DNA from: Prevotellaceae bacterium UBA1743
GTDB lineage: Bacteria > Bacteroidota > Bacteroidia > Bacteroidales > Bacteroidaceae
Assembly (NCBI GenBank): GCA_002314945.1
Contig: DCHV01000020.1
Span: 1-22,450 of the forward strand
Direction of reading: 5' to 3'
Length of the DNA stretch: 22,450 nucleotides
Both the position numbers and the translations under genes were made by a program. The first letter of the stretch is position 1. Every line of letters starts with the position of its first letter. Below are positions 8,101 through 14,851 of this stretch, piece by piece. The notes under the pieces are model-generated. The model ran no database searches. It was not told the DNA's origin and was given only the letters and a program-made list of their open reading frames with translations.

Positions 8101-8120
8101 ACAAATCCTTTGTTTTGCAT
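5109..8120 (-). CDS. secDF: Fused protein translocase subunit SecDF
   Basis: Inner-membrane subunit that uses the proton gradient to help SecYEG/SecA pull proteins to the periplasm. The 1003 residues contain SecD then SecF in one chain, as is usual in Bacteroidetes. The SecD half has a first membrane segment at about 8-28, GLDLKGGMNV (76-85), a large periplasmic P1 region, and five membrane segments at about 505-660 with GMAVDANVLIYERTKEEL. The SecF half has a first membrane segment at about 695-713, SIDFTGGR (717-724), then membrane segments from about 830 to 995 with AIGYSINDKVVVFDRIREF. Residues about 262-308 form an Ala/Glu/Asp/Ser-rich low-complexity stretch inside P1, probably a flexible insert. 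The gene has its own -7 box at 8189-8196, an AT-rich leader of about 60 bases, and a strong terminator. The ATG at 8120 precedes a proper membrane-anchor start. Confidence 0.97.
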   Translation of the reverse strand: MQNKGFVKVFALLLTLVCIFYLSFSVATSHFEGKAETIAQNEGEEAADRYLDSLLTNKVYCNVWTLKECREMGIGLGLDLKGGMNVILEVSVPDVVKALADHKEETDENFRKAVEQATSEATNSQSDFITLFIKDYKALAPSKSLAELFATQQLRDKVTTKSTDAEVEKVLRAEVKSAIDNSYNVLRTRIDRFGVVQPNIQALEGQEGRIMVEMPGVKEPERVRKLLQGSANLEFWETYNSQEVIPFLQTLDRKLASALSEIKDETSAADATAEAETAEADADTVAAKGDLAAALGKNETSAESSSEDIEKIRRQHPLLSRLQVQGVGGCIVGYAAKRDMDAISEFFESPEAKEILPSDLRLKWGVKGMGEGAASNIYELYAIKVTERNGHAPLEGDVVTDASDSYDQNGRPCVSMKMNVDGARRWAALTKANLKRSVAIVLDDNVYSAPTVQSEITGGNSEITGNFTAEDTRDLANVLKSGKMPAPAKIVSEEIVGPSLGAESIQQGILSCVIAFVILMLYMIMMYGFIPGMVANGALVLNLFFTVGVLTSFQAALTMSGIAGMVLTLGMAVDANVLIYERTKEELRAGKKVREALNAGYSNAFSAIFDSNLTSIITAIILFYFGTGPIRGFATTLGIGIVVSFFTAVFLTRVVYTEVMAKDKWQNLTFQTSLGNKLSFQNPTYRFMSAYKKSFVVFGSLLVLSIAFMVFRGFSKSIDFTGGRNFVVLFEEKVQPETVRDLLTNAFPESNTSAIALGTEGKTIRISTNYRIEEDGIEVDSEIEGKLFETLKGANLLAADLTLENFINRDERAGGSIISSQKVGPSVAEDITYGAIWSVILAFIAIFAYILLRFRNVAFSVGAITALAIDTILILGMYAIFWGILPFSLEIDQTFIGAVLTAIGYSINDKVVVFDRIREFIGLYPKRDRQELFNTSLNSTLNRTINTSVSTFIVLAVIFCLGGASIRSFAFAMILGVIFGTCSSIFVAAPTAYLTMGKNIKEE

Positions 8121-8188
8121 TGTTAATTAGTTATTTATTGTTTGTTTATTATTTTCAAATTACTCTTTCAAAACATTTATTTTAGGCG

Positions 8189-8196
8189 CAAAGATA
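8189..8196 (-). promoter_or_regulatory. -7 box of the secDF promoter
   Basis: TATCTTTG on the minus strand matches TAnnTTTG and is followed by the GCGCC often seen after such boxes. The predicted start is near 8182. No good TTTG is present 19-21 bases upstream, so the -33 part is weak or absent. The box is one arm of an inverted repeat (8190-8223). Confidence 0.55.
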
Positions 8197-8223
8197 CGTT
8201 TTTTTCGTGACTTGGGTATCTTT
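8190..8223. repeat. Inverted repeat overlapping the secDF -7 box
   Basis: AAAGATAC (8190-8197) and GTATCTTT (8216-8223) are perfect 8-base complements with an 18-base spacer. One arm covers most of the -7 element. It could be an operator-like site, or hairpin DNA near the end of the upstream transcript. No regulator can be named. Confidence 0.4.
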
Positions 8224-8256
8224 CATGTGAAAATTTATTAACAATTCGTCTTTTTT

Positions 8257-9309
8257 TTACTTTTTCGTCAAACTGAAGACCAATGGATAATGGTCAGATG
8301 TAATGATTTTCTTTTCCACATAAGCCGCGTGTATCGTCCAATCATCTGAAACAAAGGCATGGTCTATTCTCACCCAAAATCCCTTTTCATTGAATGTGGT
8401 CCCTACCCCATTCCCTTTCTTTCTGAATACGCTGTTCAATTCTCTTGAAATCTTTTGATAGGTGTAAGAAATTGGAGTATCATTGAGATCGCCACATAAT
8501 ATTATGCTTTTTCCTTTGTTTTTCTCAACAAACTGACATAGGCTATCCACCTGTACACTTCGAATGGCAGCCGCCTCCGTCAAGTAATTGACCAATTCAT
8601 TCCCCTTCTTTTCGATTTTATCTTTCCGAGGCCGTTTTATCATATCCTTGAACTCAGCTTTGTCTTCGTCCTTTAGTTTATTGCTTTCCAGGTGATTGTT
8701 TATTATCAGAATAGTATCTTCCTGATGTCGGAAACGATGAACAAAGGTATGCCCAGAGGATGTAAAATAGCGAAGAGGAATACTATCTCCAACTACATCA
8801 AAACGTGTGATGATATACTCTCCCTGATTATACACATAATGATAATTCCGTGATTTTAACAGTTTCTTGAAATCCGCCCGTTGAGCCCAATTTGCATAGG
8901 CCTCCTGAAGACATATCACATCGGCATTAGCCTCGTTGAGATATTCAATGGTCTTCTGCCTGTCATCTTCCGAAAGTGTTCTTCCGACATTGAAAGTGAT
9001 AACCTTTATGGCATTTTCCGGTTCCTCATCCTTTGACATATTCAATGGACAGTAGTCCCATATATAACTCACCATACAGCCAAGTCCAACCAAAGGGATC
9101 CATACATGCCGTATTTTGAAAATGAGCCAAAACACGACAAAAAGGATATTCACTACGGCAAAGACAGGGAAAGCAAGTCCCATCGTGGATAGACTCGGGA
9201 AATTTGCCGGTGACACATACGAGCTCAAGCATATCGCCCAAAAAGCAAGTACCACAAGAATATTGGCACCCAAAAAGAGACTGGATAAGAATTGCTTCAA
9301 TACTTTCAT
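8257..9309 (-). CDS. Membrane-anchored endonuclease/exonuclease/phosphatase-fold protein
   Basis: The 350-residue protein has three predicted N-terminal membrane segments (about 9-31, 43-64, 70-88) followed by an EEP (DNase I/exonuclease III-like) domain. The metal and catalytic positions of the fold are all visible: Asn107 in TFNVGR, Glu136 in LQEA, His206 in NNHLES, Asp274 and Asn276 in CGDLNDTP, Asp316 in RIDHAF, and Asp339-His340 in SDHYPL. The enzyme is therefore probably an active Mg-dependent phosphodiesterase or phosphatase. The substrate (nucleic acid, inositol phosphate or phospholipid) cannot be told. It overlaps the rhomboid stop by four bases (ATGA), so the pair is translationally coupled. 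No clear terminator follows; the 136 bases before secDF hold the secDF promoter. Confidence 0.88.
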   Translation of the reverse strand: MKVLKQFLSSLFLGANILVVLAFWAICLSSYVSPANFPSLSTMGLAFPVFAVVNILFVVFWLIFKIRHVWIPLVGLGCMVSYIWDYCPLNMSKDEEPENAIKVITFNVGRTLSEDDRQKTIEYLNEANADVICLQEAYANWAQRADFKKLLKSRNYHYVYNQGEYIITRFDVVGDSIPLRYFTSSGHTFVHRFRHQEDTILIINNHLESNKLKDEDKAEFKDMIKRPRKDKIEKKGNELVNYLTEAAAIRSVQVDSLCQFVEKNKGKSIILCGDLNDTPISYTYQKISRELNSVFRKKGNGVGTTFNEKGFWVRIDHAFVSDDWTIHAAYVEKKIITSDHYPLVFSLTKK

Positions 9310-10208
9310 TTTCTTCCGCTCGCTTCAAATAGTTTCTTTTTCTCTTCGGTTGTAAGCGACTGATAGCCTCCCTTCTTCACCTTATCAAGAATCTGGTCAA
9401 GTTCCTCCTCGCGTTCTTTTTCCCTACGATTGTAATTCATTTCCGAATCATATCCATTCATCGTCTTTTTCGAGTACCGAGGTCCTCTCTTCCCGAAAAG
9501 CGTATTCTTGATCTCTGAAAACCACTGATATATACGGAAAGAACCATTGCCCCGCCCATTTCTCCAATACAAAAGCAGCAACAATCCCACAAGCATACCG
9601 CCCAAATGAGCAAAATGGGCTACTCCATCATTTGATTGACTCATACCTGAAAGCAACTCTATGACCGCATATCCCATCACGAAATATTTCGACTTGATAG
9701 GAACGGGCAATGGAAAAATAAACATCCTTTCTTCGGGAAAAGTCATGCCAAAGGAAAGAAGAATCCCGTAAACCGCGCCAGATGCACCAACTGTAGTCCA
9801 TCTGTCCAAATAGTCACCCATTTCCATGTGTATTCCAGATAAGTTAACCTGGTCATACGCATTCAACCCTTGGACATAGTAGGAAATATACTGAACGATT
9901 TCCTGCATGACACCCGCTCCCAAACCGCATACGATATAATACAGCAAAAACCTTTTGGGTCCCATCGTCTGCTCCATGATACGTCCAAACATCCAAACGG
10001 CAAACATATTGAAAAACAAATGCTCCAGATTTCCGTGCATAAACATGTACGTAAACAATTGGTAGGGCATGAAGTTGTTTGCCAAAAAGAAATGAAGCCC
10101 CAATATGTTTTCCAAATCCACAGAATACCGGGTTGCCACCCAAGTTCCTGCGAACATCAAGATGTTTATTATAAGCAGATTTTTTGTTACTGCCGGCATA
10201 TTATTCAT
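9306..10208 (-). CDS. Rhomboid-family intramembrane serine protease
   Basis: Polytopic membrane protease that cleaves membrane-spanning substrates. With the ATG at 10208 the protein is 300 residues and starts MNNMPAVTKN; the frame continues two codons upstream only through a TTG. The rhomboid core has HGNLEHLFFN (His63 and Asn67, the oxyanion-type residues), GASGAVYG with nucleophile Ser143, and AHLGG with catalytic His201, so the Ser-His dyad is intact. After the last membrane segment (about 202-215) comes a charged cytoplasmic tail. It ends in an E/K-rich helix (LDQILDKVKKGGYQSLTTEE) that is typical of Bacteroidetes rhomboids (DUF6576-like). It is first of a two-gene unit with the EEP protein. 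The natural substrate is unknown. Confidence 0.92.
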   Translation of the reverse strand: MNNMPAVTKNLLIINILMFAGTWVATRYSVDLENILGLHFFLANNFMPYQLFTYMFMHGNLEHLFFNMFAVWMFGRIMEQTMGPKRFLLYYIVCGLGAGVMQEIVQYISYYVQGLNAYDQVNLSGIHMEMGDYLDRWTTVGASGAVYGILLSFGMTFPEERMFIFPLPVPIKSKYFVMGYAVIELLSGMSQSNDGVAHFAHLGGMLVGLLLLLYWRNGRGNGSFRIYQWFSEIKNTLFGKRGPRYSKKTMNGYDSEMNYNRREKEREEELDQILDKVKKGGYQSLTTEEKKKLFEASGRK

Positions 10209-10238
10209 TTTCAAATTGATTTATTGGATATTACAATG

Positions 10239-10246
10239 CAAAATTA
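10239..10246 (-). promoter_or_regulatory. Possible -7 box for the rhomboid operon
   Basis: TAATTTTG on the minus strand fits TAnnTTTG and lies 31 bases before the ATG. No matching -33 TTTG is seen, so this is a weaker call than the HU and argS promoters. The 10209-10428 gap holds this site and the divergent HU promoter, and nothing else I can identify. Confidence 0.35.
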
Positions 10247-10329
10247 TATGTTTTCGCCCACTCATACTCTATTTTTGGAGCAAAATAGAATAAAAATCGA
10301 CACATTTGTATATTTTTTTCAGGAAATGC

Positions 10330-10360
10330 TTGGGGTGTATTTCAACAATCAATATATTTG
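10330..10360 (+). promoter_or_regulatory. Promoter of the HU gene
   Basis: TATATTTG (10353-10360) is an exact -7 box. TTGG (10330-10333), 19 bases upstream, is a near match to the -33 TTTG. The predicted start near 10367 gives an A/T-rich leader of about 60 bases with no Shine-Dalgarno, ending in A-rich sequence before the ATG as is usual in this phylum. Confidence 0.55.
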
Positions 10361-10428
10361 CCGTGATTTTTTCGAATTAGGATATGATATAGTTAACAAT
10401 ATTATTCACATTAAAACAATTAACGATT

Positions 10429-10692
10429 ATGAACAAGACAGAACTAACAAGCAAGATTGCAGAACTCTCAGGTTTGAGTAAGGCAGATTCTAAGAAGGCT
10501 TTGGATGCAACCATCGAAGCAATTAAGGGCGCATTGAAGGCTGAAGACAAGGTTGCATTGATTGGTTTCGGCACATTTGCTGTTGCAACACGTCCCGAGC
10601 GTAAGGGTATCAATCCTGCCAACCAGCAAGCAATTACTATTCCCGCCAAGAAGGTGGTTAAGTTCAAGGCTGGTTCCGAACTGGCATTCTGA
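10429..10692 (+). CDS. HU-family DNA-binding protein
   Basis: Small nucleoid protein that binds and bends DNA as a dimer. The 87 residues fit the HU/IHF family from end to end: helical N-terminal half (NKTELTSKIAELSGLSKAD, then DATIEAIKGAL), the GFGTFAV turn at about 46-52, and the beta-arm region with PERKGINPANQQ, whose Pro63 is the residue that intercalates into DNA. It ends with the basic IPAKKVVKFKAG. It is monocistronic, with a promoter before and a rho-independent terminator after. Whether it forms homo- or heterodimers with other HU copies cannot be seen here. Confidence 0.97.
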   Translation: MNKTELTSKIAELSGLSKADSKKALDATIEAIKGALKAEDKVALIGFGTFAVATRPERKGINPANQQAITIPAKKVVKFKAGSELAF

Positions 10693-10722
10693 TTTGCCTT
10701 ATTGCAAGCACATAGCACAATT

Positions 10723-10748
10723 AGGGGAGTATTTGCTCCCCTTTTTTT
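10723..10748 (+). terminator. Rho-independent terminator of the HU gene
   Basis: AGGGGAG (10723-10729) pairs perfectly with CTCCCCT (10736-10742) around a six-base loop, followed by an unbroken T-run to 10748. The end of the T-run doubles as the -33 TTTG of the argS promoter. Confidence 0.92.
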
Positions 10749-10777
10749 GTGCATCTCCATGATTTTCCCTAACTTTG
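10746..10777 (+). promoter_or_regulatory. Promoter of the argS-glycan operon
   Basis: TTTG at 10746-10749, a 20-base spacer and TAACTTTG at 10770-10777 match the Bacteroidetes consensus exactly. Transcription should start near 10784, about 23 bases before the argS ATG. This is the only clear promoter found upstream of the nine-gene array. Confidence 0.75.
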
Positions 10778-10806
10778 CACGCGAAAACACATTATAATAA
10801 TAGTAT

Positions 10807-12606
10807 ATGAAAATTGCTGAAAAAATTGTATCTGCCATTAGAACTGGTATTGAAATTCTTTACGGCCAGCAGGTATCGGAAGGAATGGTACAGTTGCAAG
10901 AGACACGAGCAGAGTTTGAAGGACAACTTACATTAGTCGTATTCCCTTTCTTGAAAATAAGCAGGAAGAAGCCAGAAGATACAGCACAAGAAATCGGGAA
11001 ATACCTGACAGAGAACGTTCCAGACATCATCTCGAAATACAATGTGATAAAAGGTTTTCTCAACCTAACCATCAACCCTGGGCAATGGATAGAACAGTTG
11101 CAGAGCATCCGAAATGACAAGCAATACGGTTTTGTACCTGTAACGGAACTAAGTCCACTTGTGATGATTGAATACAGCAGTCCCAACACCAACAAACCAC
11201 TCCATTTGGGACACGTGCGCAACAACCTATTAGGTTGGGCATTGGCCAACGTGATGCAAGCAAATGGAAACAAGGTCGTGAAGACAAATATTGTAAATGA
11301 CCGTGGCATTCATATCTGCAAAAGCATGTTGGCATGGTTGCGCTATGGCAAGGGAGAGACGCCCGAAACAAGCGGAAAGAAGGGAGACCATCTGATAGGT
11401 GATTATTATGTGGCTTTTGACAAGCACTACCGCGAGGAGGTCAAGGAACTGATGGAAAAGGGTATGAGCGAAGAAGAAGCCAAGCAAGAGGCCCCCTTGA
11501 TCAAAGAAGCGCATCAGATGCTGGTCAAATGGGAGCAAAATGATCCTGAAGTCAGAGCCCTTTGGCGTAAAATGAACGAATGGGTGTATGCTGGTTTTGA
11601 TGAGACTTACAAAGCATTGGGCGTAAGTTTCGATAAAATCTACTACGAAAGCAATACATATCTGGAGGGAAAAGAGAAGGTGGAAGAAGGCCTGCAAAAA
11701 GGTTTCTTCTACAGAAGAGAGGATGGAAGTGTATGGGCCGATTTGACCAAGGAAGGGCTGGACGAGAAACTATTACTGCGTTCTGATGGTACTTCGGTCT
11801 ATATGACACAAGATATCGGAACAGCAAAACTACGTTTCCAAGACTACCCTATCGACAAAATGATTTACGTGGTAGGCAACGAACAGAATTATCATTTCCA
11901 GGTACTGAGCATCCTTCTCGACAAATTAGGATTCAAATGGGGAAAAGACTTGGTTCATTTCAGTTATGGCATGGTAGAACTTCCCAACGGAAAGATGAAA
12001 AGCCGTGAAGGTACCGTGGTAGATGCGGATGACCTTATTGCCACCATGATAGCTGATGCACGTCAGATGAGTGCCGACAAAGTGAACAAGTTGGAAAATA
12101 TAACCGAAGAAGAAGCGCAGGAAATTGCACGTATCGTCGGCATGGGTGCTCTGAAATATTTCATTTTGAAAGTCGATGCACGCAAAAACATGCTTTTCAA
12201 TCCAGAAGAGAGCATTGATTTCAATGGTAATACAGGACCGTTTATCCAATATACGTATGCCCGAATCCGTAGCATCCTACGTAAAGCTACCGAGCAAGGG
12301 ATCTCTGTACCTGAGACATTATCTCCAACCACCGAGATTAGCGACCGAGAAATAAGCCTCATCCAACATTTGCAAGGATTCGAAGCAGCAGTTCATCAAG
12401 CTGGTCAGGACTACAATCCAAGTTGCATAGCCAACTACTGTTACGACCTAGTGAAGGAATATAACCAGTTCTATCACGATTTCAGTGTTTTGCGCGAAGA
12501 AAACTCCGACAAGAAGATGTTCCGTCTTGCATTGTCCGAGGCTGTCAGCCAAGTGATCAAGAACGGCATGGGATTGCTGGGTATTGAAGTTCCAGAACGA
12601 ATGTAA
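10807..12606 (+). CDS. argS: Arginyl-tRNA synthetase
   Basis: Cytoplasmic class I synthetase that charges tRNA-Arg. The 599-residue protein has the N-terminal Arg-tRNA-synthetase domain (to about 90), the catalytic core with IEYSSPNTNKPLHLGHVRNN (HIGH-type HLGH at 133-136), and the KMSKS-type loop KMKSREGTVV (from 396). The C-terminal DALR anticodon-binding domain has GPFIQYTYARI near its start and ends MGLLGIEVPERM. Length and motifs are those of a normal active enzyme. It is the first gene of the long + strand array; its TAA overlaps the next ATG by one base (TAATG). Confidence 0.97.
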   Translation: MKIAEKIVSAIRTGIEILYGQQVSEGMVQLQETRAEFEGQLTLVVFPFLKISRKKPEDTAQEIGKYLTENVPDIISKYNVIKGFLNLTINPGQWIEQLQSIRNDKQYGFVPVTELSPLVMIEYSSPNTNKPLHLGHVRNNLLGWALANVMQANGNKVVKTNIVNDRGIHICKSMLAWLRYGKGETPETSGKKGDHLIGDYYVAFDKHYREEVKELMEKGMSEEEAKQEAPLIKEAHQMLVKWEQNDPEVRALWRKMNEWVYAGFDETYKALGVSFDKIYYESNTYLEGKEKVEEGLQKGFFYRREDGSVWADLTKEGLDEKLLLRSDGTSVYMTQDIGTAKLRFQDYPIDKMIYVVGNEQNYHFQVLSILLDKLGFKWGKDLVHFSYGMVELPNGKMKSREGTVVDADDLIATMIADARQMSADKVNKLENITEEEAQEIARIVGMGALKYFILKVDARKNMLFNPEESIDFNGNTGPFIQYTYARIRSILRKATEQGISVPETLSPTTEISDREISLIQHLQGFEAAVHQAGQDYNPSCIANYCYDLVKEYNQFYHDFSVLREENSDKKMFRLALSEAVSQVIKNGMGLLGIEVPERM

Positions 12607-13016
12607 TGGATACGTTTGAGCAGAATGCCATAGCCGTAGATGCTGCTTGCAGTGGCAATCCTGGCCCCATGGAATACCGAGGAATCTACTTGGGTAACAA
12701 TCAGCAACTTTTCCATTTCGGTCCTATCTATGGAACGAATAACATTGGAGAATTTTTAGCTGTAGTACACGCGTTGGCTCTGATTCATAAAAACAAGTGG
12801 AATATGGCTGTCTATAGCGATAGTTACAATGCCATTCTATGGGTAAAGAACCGCCGTTGCAAGACAACATTGGTACGCACGCCCGAAACAGAATCTTTAT
12901 TTACACTTATCGCTCGCGCTGAAAAATGGTTGAAAGAACATCCAAACCATGCACGTGTACTAAAATGGGAAACAAGTCAATGGGGTGAAGTGCCCGCAGA
13001 TTTTGGAAGGAAATGA
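12606..13016 (+). CDS. Compact RNase H-type nuclease
   Basis: The 136-residue protein matches the RNase HI fold: VDAACSGNPGP with Asp12, GTNNIGEFLAVVHAL with Glu49, VYSDSYNAI with Asp72, and WGEVPADFGRK with Asp132. All four acidic metal-binding residues (DEDD) are present, so RNA cleavage in RNA:DNA hybrids is likely. Compared with the related longer Bacteroidetes proteins I know, it lacks the N-terminal viroplasmin-like hybrid-binding domain and consists of the catalytic domain only. It overlaps argS by one base and the ABC transporter by four (ATGA), so it is carried in the operon, but I see no functional link to envelope synthesis. Confidence 0.85.
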   Translation: MDTFEQNAIAVDAACSGNPGPMEYRGIYLGNNQQLFHFGPIYGTNNIGEFLAVVHALALIHKNKWNMAVYSDSYNAILWVKNRRCKTTLVRTPETESLFTLIARAEKWLKEHPNHARVLKWETSQWGEVPADFGRK

Positions 13017-14851
13017 AAGAGTTCTATCGTATTATGGGGCCATATTTAGGCCGTTACAAGAAATACATTGCAGGTACTTTTGCCATGAATGTACTCACGG
13101 CACTTTTCAATGTATTCTCATTTACTTTGCTGTTACCCATTCTACAGATCCTTTTTCGCGTCAACACGGAACATTACAAATTTATCCCTTGGGATTCCTG
13201 TGACTGGGGGAATTTGATAGATGTAGCAAAAAACAATGGTTACTACTATTCGCAAGAAATGATTGCCACCCATGGGCCGGCCACGACGCTCCTACTCTTG
13301 GGAATCATCCTGAGTTTTCTCACATTGCTGAAAACCGCATCCTATTTCGGAGGATCAGCCATGCTTATGCCCCTGCGAACAGGTATAGTAAGGGATATAC
13401 GCCATGCAATCTATACCCGTATCGTAAGTCTCCCCTTGTCGTTCTTTAGTGAGGAGCGCAAAGGGGATATTCTGACGCGAGTATCAACGGATGTGAATGA
13501 GGTGGATGCAAGTATCAACAGTTCATTGGATATGTTGCTGAAGAACCCCATCTTCATTCTGGTATATGTGGGCACTATGGTGTTTATCAGTTGGCAACTG
13601 ACTCTTTTCACTTTGTTGGTTGTTCCCGTATTAGGATGGGGAATAGGAAGCATCGGAAAGAAACTGAAGGCAAAATCATTGCAGATGCAAAGTCGCCTCA
13701 GCGATAGTATGAGCCAGATTGAGGAGACCTTGGGAGGACTACGCGTGATAAAGGCTTTTGTAGCCGAAGGAAAAATGAGAGACAGATTCGATCGGGTGAA
13801 CAACGAGTATCGTAATATCGCCACACGAGTGGCTATCCGGCAAAGTGCGGCCCATCCAGTAAGTGAGTTCCTCGGTACTGTAATGATTGTGGTGGTGTTG
13901 TGGTTTGGGGGATGGCTCATCTTCTCGGGACATTCAAGTATAGACGCAAATCTATTCATCTATTATTTGGTCATTCTATACACCACGTTACAACCCATCA
14001 AGGATCTGAGCAAAGCGGGATATTCCATTCAGAAGGGTATGGCCAGCATGGAGCGTATCAACAAGATTCTGCAGGCAGTTAACCCCATTCGAGAGATGGA
14101 AGATCCGATTGAGGCAAAGGGTATTGACACTGGTATAGAACTTCGTGATGTATGTTTTGCCTATTCGGAAGGACTGGAAGTATTACACAATGTATCATTG
14201 AGTATTCCTCGCGGAAAAACGGTGGCTCTTGTAGGTCAGAGCGGTAGCGGAAAGAGTACGTTGGTGGATCTTATTCCTCGCTATCACGACGTGACAGATG
14301 GTAGTATTCTCATTGACGGAACAGACATCCGCAATGTGAGCATCGGCAGCCTAAGAGGACTCATGGGAATTGTCAACCAAGAAGCCATCCTATTCAACGA
14401 TACCATTTTCAACAATATAGCCTTTGGCGTAGAGGGCGCCACTTTGGAACAGGTACAGGAAGCGGCACGGATTGCCAATGCACATGATTTTATCGTAGAG
14501 ACAGAGAATGGATATGACACGATGGTAGGTGACCGTGGATGCCGATTAAGCGGTGGACAACGACAGCGCATTAGCATCGCCCGCGCCATATTGAAAAATC
14601 CTCCTCTGTTGATTCTTGACGAAGCGACAAGTGCTCTTGATACAGAGAGCGAAAGACTCGTACAGGAGGCTTTGGAACGACTCACAAAGAGCCGTACGAC
14701 TATCGCCATAGCTCACCGATTGAGTACCATTAAAAACGCAGATTTGATATGTGTGCTACACGAAGGACGCATTGTGGAACAAGGAACTCACGAGCAACTG
14801 ATAGCCATGAATGGTACATATCGACGACTGAATGATATGCAGCAACTATGA
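13013..14851 (+). CDS. MsbA-like ABC exporter (fused permease and ATPase)
   Basis: Half-size ABC exporter of 612 residues that should work as a homodimer in the inner membrane. Six membrane segments lie in the first 330 or so residues, with the exporter coupling text FFSEERKGDILTRVSTDVNEV (about 144-164). The ATPase has Walker A GQSGSGKST (408-416), Q-loop NQEAI, signature LSGGQ (513-517), Walker B LLILDE (532-537) and the switch His568, all intact. Bacteroidetes proteins of this type are usually annotated as lipid or multidrug exporters. The context (lipid acyltransferase, Galf donor enzyme, two LTA-synthase-family enzymes) favours flipping of a lipid or lipid-linked glycan; that is inference. 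It is coupled by ATGA overlaps on both sides. Confidence 0.9.
   Translation: MKEFYRIMGPYLGRYKKYIAGTFAMNVLTALFNVFSFTLLLPILQILFRVNTEHYKFIPWDSCDWGNLIDVAKNNGYYYSQEMIATHGPATTLLLLGIILSFLTLLKTASYFGGSAMLMPLRTGIVRDIRHAIYTRIVSLPLSFFSEERKGDILTRVSTDVNEVDASINSSLDMLLKNPIFILVYVGTMVFISWQLTLFTLLVVPVLGWGIGSIGKKLKAKSLQMQSRLSDSMSQIEETLGGLRVIKAFVAEGKMRDRFDRVNNEYRNIATRVAIRQSAAHPVSEFLGTVMIVVVLWFGGWLIFSGHSSIDANLFIYYLVILYTTLQPIKDLSKAGYSIQKGMASMERINKILQAVNPIREMEDPIEAKGIDTGIELRDVCFAYSEGLEVLHNVSLSIPRGKTVALVGQSGSGKSTLVDLIPRYHDVTDGSILIDGTDIRNVSIGSLRGLMGIVNQEAILFNDTIFNNIAFGVEGATLEQVQEAARIANAHDFIVETENGYDTMVGDRGCRLSGGQRQRISIARAILKNPPLLILDEATSALDTESERLVQEALERLTKSRTTIAIAHRLSTIKNADLICVLHEGRIVEQGTHEQLIAMNGTYRRLNDMQQL

Noticed and set aside
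10212..10214. Rhomboid start two codons upstream
   Set aside because: That codon is TTG. The ATG at 10208 gives the usual MNNMP family start.
10377..10838. 153-codon minus-strand frame across the HU gene
   Set aside because: It covers the HU gene and terminator in antisense and has no domain; HU is unambiguous on the + strand.
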